From contig JAKCPI010007767.1 in NCBI GenBank assembly GCA_023213315.1, forward strand, positions 1 to 64,000: a stretch of 64,000 nt of DNA. Direction: 5' to 3'. This document shows, in pieces, positions 33,322 to 43,889 of this stretch. The position numbers and the translations under genes are program-made. This DNA is from Euborellia annulipes. Lineage: Eukaryota > Arthropoda > Insecta > Dermaptera > Anisolabididae. Each line of letters starts with the position of its first letter. Position 1 is the first letter of the stretch. The notes under the pieces were generated by a model. It saw only the letters and a list, made by a program, of their open reading frames with translations, made no database searches and had not been told where the DNA came from.

Positions 33322-33675
33322 ATGAAAATAAAATTTCTTTTTCTATTTTTGAATTTTTTTCTAATTATGCTTGTTGTATATTGATAGCTAAAAAAAAAAG
33401 CCACATGGGCTTATTTACGTATATACTGATTTAAGAGCATTAACGACAGATTAGATTAATTAAAATAAAAAAAAATTTAATTTGTTAGAATGAGCAATGC
33501 AACTAGTATTTATTTAAATTTATATTTTTATTGATAATAAATTGATTAGCTCATCTTTTCTACCAGATTTAATTATCAACCTTCAGTTATATACCTCGTT
33601 CGAATAAAAAATATTGTAAACTTAACTCTTACAAGGATAAATTGTTTAAGTATCATTACTATATACCGTAAGTAA
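33322..33675. other. AT-rich DNA, no gene seen
   Basis: No recognisable feature. Confidence 0.5.
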
Positions 33676-33894
33676 AGTGTGCTTCAAATAAAATTTCAGC
33701 CTCCTTATCTCTTTTCGTTCTTGAGATATTTTGTTTGCAGAACACAGATATAGTGACAATGTCGCGAAAACCACTTTTTTTTTTATACAGAGGACTTTAA
33801 AACGTGTATATCCATCAAAATCTTGACATCGAATTTTTGACATTAATCCAATACTTTCTCTCTCTCTACATATATAAGTATATATGTAAGTAAA
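33676..33894 (-). mobile_element. HINE element, copy 10, internally deleted
   Basis: The minus strand has the 5' stem, TCGATGTCAAGATTTTGATGG, GTGGTTTTCGCGACATTGTC, ATATCTCAAGAACGAAAAG and the GGAGGCTGAAATTT block, and then jumps to AAGCACACTTTACTT. The TACTAGTACTTT block and the 3' hairpin are gone. Confidence 0.65.
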
Positions 33895-33950
33895 ATGCAT
33901 ATAAAATTTCACAGGTGTGGGTAAAATAATGTCCAAGTTAAATACTGGCA

Positions 33951-33966
33951 TAGGCGTAGCCAGGGC
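33951..33966. repeat. hAT-type MITE end (CATAGGCGTAGCCAGG)
   Basis: This terminus matches the inverted right end of the MITE at 19172-19412. It is directly joined to a truncated SINE-1, so the rest of the MITE is missing. Confidence 0.4.
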
Positions 33967-34057
33967 TTAAATAAAATATCGGACGGCCTGGGATCCGAAC
34001 CCTCGACCCTTGGTATATAAGGCAGGTGCGCTACCAACTACGCCAAGCCCGAGGGCC
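33967..34057 (-). repeat. SINE-1 head only
   Basis: The minus strand reads GGCCCTCGGGCTTGGCGTAG, GTCGAGGGTTCGGATCCCAGG and CGTCCGATATTTTATTTAA, and stops there. It contains the tRNA-related part but no tail. Confidence 0.65.
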
Positions 34058-34815
34058 AGTAGGGACATTTAAAAAAATAATTTAAATCTAAGCCTAATTG
34101 ATCCCCAATCGACTCTACAAATTCTAGTGACATTTTCCAAATTTTCGCCGACCACCTTTGGGAATCGCTTGTTTTAAAACGAAATTGACCTGTCAAACAA
34201 AAGGTTAGTGCCTGGGTGATAGAAAGTGAATGAATGCAGGTGCTGGAGCGAAGGTAGAGAAAAAAAAAAAGGCGATGTATGTGTGTTTGAGTGTGTCTAC
34301 GAGAAAGAGAAAAAGAGATAGTGAGAGAGTGTGCGAGTGTCTGTGTGTATGAAGACATTTACGCCTCAACCCGACTCCGAAACTCATTGCTCTATGAGCC
34401 GTTTGATATTCGGGAAACGCACTCCGCCACTGCGGACTCTCACCCTCTCTTTTCAGGGGTAAGGTGGATCACATGGCGACGTGACGTCAGAGGAGGGTAA
34501 TCCCAGCAAAAGGGAGATGGAGGCGATGCAACCCTTAAGTGTGTTAGACCTCCCAAGACAGCCGTGGAGCCCTGGAGCCCTTACAGCAACCCTTCTTCCT
34601 TCCTTCTCTCTGGTCCGTCACTCAAACCTCCTCCTTCTGCAGCCTCCCGATACGCCTAATTCAATTTCGTATATCTTAGAGCATTTACTCCTTCAAGGGG
34701 AAAATTACGTTTAATTGGTAAATTTCGACTAGTTTCAAGCCTATTGGATTTTAATTTTGATAAGGTTAGATATTTTTTTTTTTTACAAATGTTTCAAACT
34801 GTATTTCTTGATTTT
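34058..34815. other. Unique DNA with GC-richer stretches; no gene confirmed
   Basis: Overlapping frames of 106, 77, 69 and 60 codons occur on both strands. They have compositional bias but no recognised domains. 34370-34640 is the least AT-rich portion. Confidence 0.35.
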
Positions 34816-34958
34816 TACTTTCTCTTACCTATATGTTTATATACATTTATATATAGAGAGAAAGTATTGAATTCATGTCAAAAATTCGATGTCGAGATTT
34901 TGATGGATATTCACGTTTTGAGGTACCCTGAATCCAAAAAAGTGGTTTTCGCGACATG

Positions 34959-34996
<38 letters not shown>

Positions 34997-35000
34997 GCCA
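34816..35000 (+). mobile_element. HINE element, copy 11, 3'-truncated at the microsatellite
   Basis: The 5' stem and core are preserved (TTTTACTTTCTCTTACC, ATGTCGAGATTTTGATGG, TCGCGACATGGTCTGTCTG). The copy ends in a pure (GTCT)n then (CT)n run at about 34960-34998. This is the clearest GTCY microsatellite of the set. Confidence 0.75.
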
Positions 35001-35159
35001 TCTACTGGACAACCAATAGATTGGTACTTGGTACATCACAGTTTCTGCTTTCCGCGCATCGGGATGTGATTGGTTGAGTAATGGATATAAAGTGAAGGTG
35101 ACTAAATATATAATTGAAAAGTCTAAAATGTATTGAAATAATTAATAGATTATTCTGTA

Positions 35160-35305
35160 TAATGTTTATATAACTCTGTATTGCTATAAAAGAGAGCACT
35201 GTAAAAAAAAAAAAATGAAAAATCTGTAAAATTATTTGTCAGGCTCATAACAGGACAAGTAGTCCTGAGAGCTATAATAAAAACTTATTCTATTCTATTC
35301 TATTC

Positions 35306-35378
<73 letters not shown>

Positions 35379-35380
35379 TT
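35160..35380 (+). repeat. Possible retroelement 3' end followed by (TTCTA)n, (TC)n and (TG)n
   Basis: CATAACAGGACAAGTAGTCCTGAGAGC ... AATAAAAACTTATTC is followed by a pentanucleotide run (35284-35310), a 50 bp (TC)n run and a (TG)n run (35361-35379). Simple-repeat tails after an AATAAA-like motif are common at LINE/SINE 3' ends, so this is a tentative retroelement tail. Confidence 0.4.
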
Positions 35381-35480
35381 GGTATCCAAATGGCTTAAAT
35401 AAAATTATCGGACTGCCTGGGATCCGAACCCTCGACCCTTAGTAGTAGCAGGCGCGTTACCAACTACACCAAGCCCGAGG
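35381..35480 (-). repeat. SINE-1 head only
   Basis: The minus strand reads GCCCTCGGGCTTGGTGTAG, a B-box-like GGGTTCGGATCCCAGGC, CAGTCCGATAATTTTATTTAAGCC, and stops within the microsatellite. The tail is replaced by the (TG)n run at 35361-35379. Confidence 0.65.
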
Positions 35481-36295
35481 GCTTTATTTCATTTATTCTA
35501 TATTGTTTTTTTGTAAAAAAAAAAAAATATTTTAATCATATTTTTCACAAAGCTCTTTATCATCGAAATAAATTTTTTGATAAAACAATTCCTCTAGAAA
35601 AAATTTAATTAAAGGTTTTATGTCCAAAGAAATTTGTTAAAATAATATCATAACGAAATTATTAATATTAATATTTCAAGAGTCAATTAAAAATATGAAA
35701 GTTAATTGCCTCATTCCGCTAATCAGCTATTTCATTGATTTTTTTTTACTTTTTTCTTTACAGGTAAATGAATGTCCAGTGTATAATATTTAAATACCGT
35801 CAGCCTGTATGAGTGATAAATAAATGATCCCTCATTTATATATTTTTATACGGTTATTGATTGAGTATAAAAAAAAAAAATTGAATATTTTAAATGATTT
35901 GAATTAGAGATAATAAAATTCACATTTTTAAATTTGTTGTATATATATAAGCCTGTATATATAAAATAAAAATGATTGATTAAATCCTAATTAAAAACAT
36001 TCCAACGAAATATTTCTGCTATTAAATTAAACCATTCTAATAATTTTATTTATTTAAAAATTATTCCGCTTTGAGTAAATATAAATTTCATTTTAATTAG
36101 TCAAAAGTGAGCTTTAGGTAATTTTTTACGTGTGTGGTTTTAATTTTTTTTTTTTTTTTTTTTTTTTCATTCAAGTATTTAATTATTTATTTTTAAATTA
36201 TAAAATTAACTAAATAACAAAAGTAAAAAATTGTTTTAAAAAATTGAAATAAAATTTGTTTTTATTCTTCATGTTTAAATTTTTAAAAATTTTTA
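35481..36295. other. AT-rich DNA, no gene seen
   Basis: No gene or element recognised. Confidence 0.5.
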
Positions 36296-36361
36296 GCGAT
36301 CGAGGCGGCAAATTAAATCTTGCCCCCCCCCCTAAAAAAAATCTCCTAGTTCCGGCCCTGT
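36296..36361. mobile_element. hAT-like MITE terminus
   Basis: The reverse complement begins CAGGGCCGGAACTAGGAG, then a T run and GGGGGGGGGCAAG, and GCCGCCTCGATCGC. This is a typical G-rich hAT MITE end. The other terminus was not found. Confidence 0.4.
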
Positions 36362-36458
36362 AGTGATCAATTTAACAAATTGATGATAGTTAGTAAAAAT
36401 AGTTAAGAAAAAATTTATTAAAGTAAATTGTTAGGAAATTTAATATTCATATTTTTCT

Positions 36459-36507
36459 ATATAGCCTATTTAAAAAAAGAAAAAAAAATTAAATAGGCTA
36501 TATAAAA
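36459..36507. repeat. Perfect small hairpin
   Basis: TATATAGCCTATTTAA ... TTAAATAGGCTATATA forms a 16 bp perfect stem around an A-rich loop of about 14 bases. Confidence 0.6.
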
Positions 36508-37375
36508 TTAATTCCTATAAGAGCAGCAATAGGGAAGATCCTGGAGGCTCCAAACTTTTCTACAGCCATTTTATTTCCCCAACAAACTTCTATTATGTTT
36601 AATTTGAGAGTTAAATATCTTAAAAACTTTTTAAAACAAAAAAAAAAAAAAAATTAGACTTTCTTTTTTAAGATATGAAATAATTTCCTTAATTAAAAAA
36701 AAAAAAAATTCTAAAGAATTTCATTTATTGCCTATCAATATATCAACAAGAAACTTTTATTTTCACTTGTATATGTGAAATCAGAATTTTTAATTAAAGA
36801 GTCTATCAATAATAAGTTTTTAATTTTTCATTAAACAAAAATAAAATAATAAATTTTACTTTAGATTGATTTTCTTCTTTTGTCTTTAATATTTGTTTGT
36901 TCTCCTATATAAAATAAACTTGGAAATGAATTTAATTAATTAATTTTTTTATAATTAACTTGGTAAAAGAAGCCTGAGGGCTTAGTGACTTAATGTGAAT
37001 CAAACCATAGGGTAAAATATGGCCGGTGTTATTTTATTTTTAGGTTCTTTTAAAATTAATTAAATATATTCAGTCATATGGTGGAGTTGGAAATTTGAGC
37101 TTGATATAATTTGATGTAACTATTCTCTGTTGAGTTAATGCGATTCAAGCGATCAACTGAAACAGGTGAAAACCTATTAAACTTTTTTCGATTTTTAATT
37201 GAGAAATTGTATTCAATATTTTAAATGATACACTAAGTGAAATGTTTAAATTTTAATGAAATAATACACTTTGTACGTATTCTTAAACGGAAGGGGGGAA
37301 GAAAAAACGTATAAAATGTATTTATTATTTCACTATAACTTGAAATGTATCACCTATTCTAAATATTTATGAAAT
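36508..37375. other. AT-rich DNA, no gene seen
   Basis: Poly-A tracts near 36639 and 36697. No recognisable feature. Confidence 0.5.
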
Positions 37376-37377
37376 AA

Positions 37378-37462
37378 ATTTTTCTCGCTTGGGACGGGAA
37401 GCGAACCGGAACCCCGGCGCGGGAAGCTAGTGTCTTCTCTATGAGCCACGGGTCAAGGGCGA
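37378..37462 (-). repeat. SINE-2 head (tRNA-like)
   Basis: The minus strand reads GACCCGTGGCTCATAGAG, then CCGGGGTTCCGGTTCGCTTCC (B-box-like) and CGTCCCAAGCGAGAAAAATTT. The last part matches the SINE-2 body seen at 1924-1990. The fold is not good enough to call a functional tRNA. Confidence 0.5.
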
Positions 37463-37484
37463 AAATATTAATTAAATTATATTT

Positions 37485-37675
37485 TGCAACCATTTATCCT
37501 ATCTTCCTATGAAGTACAAGAGTAAAGTGGTCTTCAGAAGATTTCATTGGCAAAATGAGAATATACATTTTAAAGAGCATCTAAAAAATAATTGATTTTT
37601 GAATTTTACTCAAAATCGTTGAGAAAAACGAAAAAAACTGAAAAAGTGCATCAGTAAAGTAGCCTACTAGTACTA
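37485..37675 (-). mobile_element. HINE element, copy 12, block-two fragment
   Basis: Covers from the GGTTGC-type sequence (as GCAACCATTTATCC) through GAAGTACAAGAGTAAAGTGG, TCTTCAGAAGATTTC, TGAGAATATACATTTTAAAG to the ACTAGTACT block. Both ends are missing. Confidence 0.65.
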
Positions 37676-40215
37676 GGCATTCTTATTTAATCCAATTAAA
37701 ATATTATTTCTCATCATAATTAACTTAAAGCATGTATAGTCCGAAAAGAACGATGTTTTTATTGCTTTATCTCAAGAATCATTGAACATAAAGATTATAT
37801 ATTAAAAAATTTGAGCAATAACACGCTTCAGTGAATTAATTATTTATAACAGGGCTGTCCAAAACACATATGAACCTAGGAACCTATTCCAGTTTTATTT
37901 TCAAGAACGTGTGATCCTCTGACACAAATGACTGAAGAAATTATTTTGTTTAATTTAGTGATTAAAAAAATTTCTTAATCTTGACAATGATCAGAGAATA
38001 GAATATCCAACAGTAAAGAAAATTGTTCGTAACAACCTGCTTTAGGAGTAAAATGTAAAACAATTTGTTAGTTCATATGAAGCTAAAAGTTTGGACACAC
38101 CTGATTTAGAGGAAATTTAGAGGAAAAAGAGATCCCAACAAATTGTAGAATTAGAAAGATGTATCATAAATGTTTAGCGTTAGATCTTACTTCAAAAAAA
38201 AAAAAAATCAGTATTTTTTTGTTTATTAACAAAATCCAAGTCAAATAGAGTGTTTATATTTTATTTTTTGTTGTTGTTTGTACTTATGACAGCTTCAAAA
38301 TTAAGAGAGAGAGAGGGAGAAAAAAAAAACTTTTTAAGCCTATAGATTGGGTTAAAAAATGAAATCCAATTATATAAAAAAAAACTCTCTTAAAAAGAAA
38401 GATATCACAAGTTTCGGCTAAGTAAAAAGAGTGGGGGTAAACCTCAAAATAGAAGAATAGAAAATGCAATTAAATTATCAGCTAACGAATCGGGGACTGG
38501 TGGGGGGTGGTAAATAAATTCTAAAGTATAATAAGTAAAATTATTTATTATAGACCTATAATTTCTTGCTTAATTAAAGTTTGTGGAATTTTTAGCCATT
38601 AATTAAAGTTGCCTGAACGATTTCTTATACCGTATTAATTTAACAAGTTAGATAAGCAATTCAAAAGGATAGTTCATAAAATTTCGCTAATGAAATTTAT
38701 ATAAAATGTTATTATATGAATTTACAACCGAGAGAAAATAATAAAATAGTTTCAAAATCGAGAATATTATTATTTCTAAAGGAGTGTTGACAAAATGACG
38801 TCGACGACGTAAGGTGTTCTTTATATTCCTCCTTTTAAAGCAGCAAATGCTAATTATCTAATATAAATATTTTATACCACCCTGGAAGAATATATCTATT
38901 TCGTGGGCTGGTTTTAAATGCAAGAAGGAGTGTCACTTTGTCGTAAAATTGACACATCAGACAGTCATTGGCTTCTGGCACACTTTAGAAGCAAGAAGCA
39001 TTTAATGATTAGATTACGTTTTAATATTAAAGTTTGCACTCGGGCTTAATCTGGTTTAGAAGCAAGCGACTCTTTAAAGTCTTCTATAAAATAATGCCAG
39101 ACAACTCAGGATAAAGATATTCTTGACAAAATTATCAACAAATGGATTATTAGGCTTTCATTTACATTTTGTATTCGATAGATGTTACGAAGATTTTAGA
39201 ATAATTTTATAAGGATCATCATAACGATGTTGAAATTTTATGAGAGAAAGGAAGAAATTATAAATGAACCTTAAAAGGAAGTTGCCATGTTTGTTTTTGT
39301 TTGTTTATTTTTTTGCTTCATCTTTAAGGCATTTTTATTCATTCGGAAAAGAAAAAATCTAAAGGTTGAATTTTTCCATGCGAACATGACATCTAATTTA
39401 TGAGAAAATAGCTTCTGATTGATAAGAGAATTGAGAGTTTCAATTGTCAACTTTTGTTTACATTAGATTAGATCGTAATTCCAAATTATCCATGTAAACC
39501 AATTTTAGAATAAAAATTAAAAATATATTAAGATCTTTTTTGTCAGTTATTTATTTAAATTGATTAGTATCTAATATAAAATAATTATCGATGAAATATT
39601 CACATTTTTCTACAATGTTTATTTATTCAAAGATTGTTGGCGTTAGCCATTTTTGTCACCGTTATAATATTCTACAATTAATGTAATATTCGTTTTTAGT
39701 TTATTTGAAATAAAATTTCTTTTTTTATTTTATTTAACAAAACTATATTTAATAGGTTCTTCCTAAATAATATGATATAAAAAAGGTTTGGTGATTTTTG
39801 TATGTACGTAGCTATATAATTTATTAATTTTTAATTTTTTTCTAACATCTCTTTTGCGTTTCAATAACATATTTGCATATTTTAATATTAAAAAGGTCAG
39901 GTGCATGTGAAATTTAAAAAAAAAAGAGGATATTTAAAAAAATGGCTGTTATAATAACTTTTCAAATAATCCTTTCTTTATATTTTTAGAGGTGTTACTT
40001 GCTTAATTATGGGTTTTTTTTTCTTTTAGTTTTTTTTTTTAATAATGTCTCTCTTTAAAAGCTTTAGAATTTTAACAAAAATTGAGGATGTTTTTATTAT
40101 TATTTTATAATATTTGTCGTTACACCTATGCTGTATTGACGTTTTCAAGACAATTTATAGGGATCTCAATTTAGAAAATTTAATCTTTATTCGTTACATT
40201 TTTAATTTTAAAATA
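37676..40215. other. Long AT-rich stretch, no gene or readable element seen
   Basis: About 2.5 kb without a recognisable repeat end, RNA gene or plausible coding exon. Poly-A and poly-T tracts are present (for example about 38193 and 38317). A slightly less AT-rich patch lies at 38780-39080. Confidence 0.45.
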
Positions 40216-40277
40216 AAATCCGGTGTGAGTAGCCTATTGGAGTAAACATGCAAATATTAATAGTTAACTAGTGACTG

Positions 40278-40533
40278 GTATCCTCGGACTGGGAGAAATA
40301 GCGTACTAACCTCGTATACCAAACGTCGCGGGTTCGGACCCCGGGCAGTCCGATGATTTTATTTAAGCCATTTGGATACCAAATGGCTTAAATAAGAATG
40401 CCTGGACCCCTAATATGTATATATTATTAAATAACGGATATCGTAAAAGTCTTATATGGCCTGAGTTGCCGAAAAGACTGTGTGAATGTGTGTGAGTGTG
40501 AATGAGAAAAAAGTGTGAGTGTTTTTTTTTTTT
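40278..40533 (+). mobile_element. SINE-1, near full-length
   Basis: TCCTCGGACTGGGAGAAATAGC, GTCGCGGGTTCGGACCCC, CAGTCCGATGATTTTATTTAAGCC, ATTTGGATACCAAATGG, GAATGCCTGGACCCCTAATA, AACGGATATCG, GTTGCCGAAAAGACTGTG and a GTGTGAGTG tail. The box A region is altered. It is followed by a HINE 3' end (40550-40670). Confidence 0.8.
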
Positions 40534-40549
40534 AATATATATATATATA

Positions 40550-40670
40550 TCGGCGGTAACTAAATATATCTCGACACAAAAAATCTGGTGTGACAAGCAC
40601 AGTACACAACTTTCGATTACCGAAGGGAAGAGAAAGTTGTGTGCTGTGCGCCAGTCACACCAGTTTTTTT
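40550..40670 (+). mobile_element. HINE element, copy 13, 3' end only
   Basis: CGGCGGTAACTAAATATATC, CTCGACACAAAAAATCTGG and the complete 3' fold-back (AAATCTGGTGTGAC...GTCACACCAG). The internal inverted sub-terminal repeat reads GGGAAGAGAAAGT. No HINE body lies upstream of the SINE-1, so the 5' part was lost, unlike the similar arrangement at 63 kb. Confidence 0.75.
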
Positions 40671-40695
40671 ATGTGAAGAGAAATCTTGGATTATT

Positions 40696-40783
40696 GTGTT
40701 GAACGTCCCCCGGTAGCTATATAATTAAATATTTATTTGTATAACCCTAAATAGCCTCAGCAGCCGAGAGGGAAAAAAAAAAC
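40696..40783 (+). mobile_element. SINE-4 3' end with perfect 12 bp duplication
   Basis: The insert reads GAACGTCCCCCGGTAGC ... AATAGCCTCAGCAGCCGAGAGGG followed by poly-A. It is flanked by TCTTGGATTATT on both sides (40684-40695 and 40784-40795). The 5' half of SINE-4 is missing. Confidence 0.8.
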
Positions 40784-40795
40784 TCTTGGATTATT

Positions 40796-41640
40796 AATTC
40801 AAAGCCATGTACTCTTAAGATCAATAAACCAAGGCTAATGAAAAAAAAAAAAAAAAACTTAAATATTAAAAAATATTCCAAGTACGTAATTTATTAGAAA
40901 TTTTAATAAAGACTGAGCGATATTAATTAATAAACCCCAAGCAAAATGATCAATTGACTGTAATAAAATAGCAATTTATATAGCAAGTTGCCCCTTAAAT
41001 TAAACTATCGGAAGCCGTCACATTAAGATGGTTTAATTCTGTTCGGCAGTTCTGGAAGGTAAAGGATGCTCAAGACAGCGAGTTGTTCAAGTTGTCGAAA
41101 CTTGAACTTGGGAGCTTTAATCCTCCTCCTCACCCCAGGAAACAAGTGTCTGTTGCGGTAAATCTCCATTGTGCAGATAGAAACATCAACGGAGAAAAAC
41201 AACCAACCAACTGTGGGGGTCAATTTCATCTGTGACTAGTACGTAACTAAAAGCACGTTTATATATTCAAATATAATTGTATGATTATTTTTATTACAAC
41301 TATTCAAAAATAACCAACTCGTTTTGTATGCTAATTTCATTAATTTTTTAAATTGACCTAAATTCAAGTTTACAAAAAAAAAAAAAAAAATATATTCCAA
41401 ATTTCATTTATAATAAATATGTGAGATTAAAGTAAAAATTTCATTTCATATTTGCTTTTTATTTAAAGAGAGAAAAAAAATAAAAATATTTATTTATTTT
41501 GAAGTTAATTTAAAATTAAACAACCTATTTATTTTACTGAATTGTTTATCATGTGAGGTCCTTTGAAAATAACCTTTTTTTTTATTAATAAATAAATGTG
41601 AACAGTATATTGCAAAAGGAAATTTTAACCATGGCTTAAG
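40796..41640. other. AT-rich DNA, no gene confirmed
   Basis: A less AT-rich patch at 41000-41240 has a 68-codon minus-strand frame without known domains. The rest is AT-rich. Confidence 0.4.
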
Positions 41641-41659
41641 AGAAGCGGTAGTCAGTCAA

Positions 41660-41760
41660 CGAAAGAATAAATAAAATATAATTTAATTTTCAACTGATTT
41701 CTCAAGCGCAAACTCACTCACTTCATCAGGGTGAGTTTTTAATAAAAGTATATTGAAAAG
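41660..41760 (-). repeat. Hammerhead-like core, degenerate
   Basis: The minus strand reads CCTGATGAAGTGAGTGAG ... GCGCTTGAGAAATCAG. CUGAUGA is present and an AGUG/CGCU stem is possible, but GAAA is shifted by three bases. The inverted partner was not found. Related by motif to the 43.6 and 55.0 kb structures. Confidence 0.35.
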
Positions 41761-42024
41761 AAAAAATAAAAAAAAAATTTAATAAAAAATTTCACAGAAT
41801 TAGAAATTACATATTCAATCTCTCACAAGCTACAAAGAGAACGGTCCGTTTACACTTCTTTAAAGGCAAAAAAAAAGGGGGGGGGGGGAGAAGCAAGTTT
41901 GAGATGTGGTTTTAGAGTAAAAATTGTGACTTTACTTTCTTATATGCCTATCTATACTAATTTTTATTCAGAAAAAATATCGGCTAATTTTTGAATTGTT
42001 CAAATTCTTTAATTTTCTTGACGG

Positions 42025-42712
42025 AAGGATAAAGATAATAATAACGAATTAAATTTGAAAATAATTTATTCTCTGGACGATCGATTTAGGAACAATAGCA
42101 CCATCTTCAGATCCGCTAAAAATGTGATAAAATATTTTGTAGTTACATGGTATGTATAATATATATGGATGGAGTGCCGCAACAAGGGCGGGGCCGAGGG
42201 GGCGCATTAAAGAAAGGGGCGCCGACAACGTTTATATTTTTACAAAAAACATTGTATTATTAATTGTAGTGAAGACAAAAAATTACAAACTTATAAAAAA
42301 ATAATATTAAAATTTTTTTTGTTATTAGAAGGGATATTTATTCTAATATTATCTCATTTAGTCGCCTGGTGTAGTGTGGGGAGTTGGGGAGCGTTGAAAT
42401 TAGTCCAGGGGCGCCAGAATTTGGGGGCGGCATTTTGGCTGTAATGTTAAATATAAATGTTAAATATAAATATAATTTTTTTTTGGTAGGGGGCGCAAAT
42501 TATAATTTTGGACCCGGGCCCGTTTCTAGGAGCGGCCCTGTATGGATGATGTTCAAAAAAGCATCTATAATCTGTATAAGACTTATAATAAATACCATGT
42601 AACTAAACAATATGTTATCACATTTTTAGCAGACCTGAAGATGATATTTTCGTTCCGATCGTCCAGAGAACATCATTTTCACATTTAATTCGTTATAATT
42701 CTTTATCCTATC
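42025..42712. repeat. Fold-back (Penelope-like terminal repeats?) split by a hAT MITE
   Basis: The left arm (about 42025-42163) and right arm (about 42575-42712) are inverted complements. They share AACGAATTAAAT, TCTCTGGACGATCG, GCTAAAAATGTGATAA and AGTTACATGGTAT. CUGAAGAUG occurs at 42635-42643 on plus and at 42102-42110 on minus. The GAAAC partner is degenerate (GAUCG). The MITE 42172-42540 sits between the arms. Confidence 0.6.
42172..42540. mobile_element. hAT-type MITE, 369 bp
   Basis: A perfect 8 bp duplication TATGGATG (42164-42171, 42541-42548) encloses an element. It starts GAGTGCCGCAACAAGGGCGG and ends TTTCTAGGAGCGGCCCTG, so the ends are imperfect inverted repeats. It is G-rich near both ends. 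The 72-codon frame at 42384-42602 runs out of the element and is not a gene. Confidence 0.75.
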
Positions 42713-42788
42713 CTCAATATAATTAAGATAATGAAGCAATGGAGTACTTCATCAAGAATCTCTAATTTTCATACGATATTTGTTAAAT

Positions 42789-43008
42789 GGACCCTGTTAT
42801 GCAATGGTGTGTCAAAGACCAAACATCGAGTTTTGAGAAAATCAACATTAAAGTTTTTTGTTTTCATTGGATTATATATAATTTTTGTTGTCAATTGTGC
42901 AAGTAACATTAAATATAATTACTATTAATTAAAGCATTTGAAACAATATTCCGTGCTTAACTCAATTTTGAATTTTTTGGTCTTTGACACCATTGCATAA
43001 CAGGGTCC
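42789..43008. mobile_element. MITE with ~33 bp inverted ends, 220 bp
   Basis: GGACCCTGTTATGCAATGG ... GTCAAAGACCAAA and TTTGGTCTTTGAC ... CCATTGCATAACAGGGTCC are inverted complements with one or two differences. AAAT is present on both sides (42785-42788 and 43009-43012). The superfamily is not clear. Confidence 0.75.
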
Positions 43009-43561
43009 AAATAGGGTTTCTTGTATTTTATATTAATTGGTTTTGCTCAATGAGCTAAATTATAGACAATTTTGAGTAGCAACACATTTATGCTCAAATA
43101 AGCCTAATTTGTACTAAGGAATATCGCGGGATCGATGAATACCAGTTGTTATGGAAGAAATATATTTAATAGATGTATATACGAGTATTAGGAATATAAT
43201 TTTAATTAATGAATTTAGTAGATTCTGTTTTAGTTGATCTGTCAAAATTTTACCATATAGCTATATTTAATAAAATGAATTTTCATTTAAGTAATAGTTT
43301 TTTTTTTTGCGGTTTCCTTTTAATTAATTTTTTCTAGTTTTTTTTTTTTTTTTTTTTTTGATTGATGGGTTCTCTAATTAAAAATTGATTTTTTTTTTCA
43401 TCCCTATTTGAATTAAAACTATTAATAAATAAAATATTGAAAGATGATGTCTCTGATTCGACAGTCAAAGTTAAAGTAAAAAAAAAAAAAAAATGGTGTA
43501 ATTCTATTTTTCCCTCATATATGTGCTCACTAACCTATGAACTAGAAACAGCTGTGTTAAA

Positions 43562-43834
43562 TTTTGATAGGGCAGGTTCAGTCAAATCTAAAGCCTTTAT
43601 ATGCTTCTCGACTCCGGAGACGTTTCGAGATATTTTTATGTCTCATCATCAGTTCGTATCGAAAATACATTCACAGTCACCATATCTCATTTATTTGAAC
43701 CATCGCAGATCTACTATCAACACAGTTTATTTTCGATACGGACTGATGATGAGACATTAAAAATATTTCGAAACGTCTCCGGAGTCGAGAAGCATATAAA
43801 GGCTTTTATTTGGCTGAACCTGCCCTATCAAAAT
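43562..43834. repeat. Fold-back with two intact hammerhead-like cores
   Basis: The inverted arms share GATAGGGCAGGTTCAG, ATATGCTTCTCGACTCCGGAG, GACGTTTCGA and TTTTCGATACG. The minus-strand core (43622-43652) reads CUGAUGA-U-GAGA-loop-UCUC-GAAAC, a perfect 4 bp stem. The plus-strand core (43743-43774) reads CUGAUGA-U-GAGA-loop-UUUC-GAAAC with one G-U pair. ATACATTCACAGYCACCA occurs at about 43666 and again at about 43837 as a direct repeat. This matches the type of motif known from Penelope-like element terminal repeats. Confidence 0.7.
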
Positions 43835-43889
43835 CTAATACATTCACAGCCACCAAATCTCATTTATTCAGCAGTGTAACTTTATTTCT

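Noticed and set aside
34816..35000. Simple (GTCT)n/(CT)n microsatellite
   Set aside because: Not free-standing; it is the internal microsatellite of a HINE element.
37378..37462. Possible tRNA gene on the minus strand
   Set aside because: The B-box-like motif is followed by SINE-2 body sequence, and the cloverleaf is poor.
43437..43760. 107-codon plus-strand open frame
   Set aside because: It runs through a poly-A tract into the fold-back at 43562-43834, so it is a chance frame in repeat DNA.
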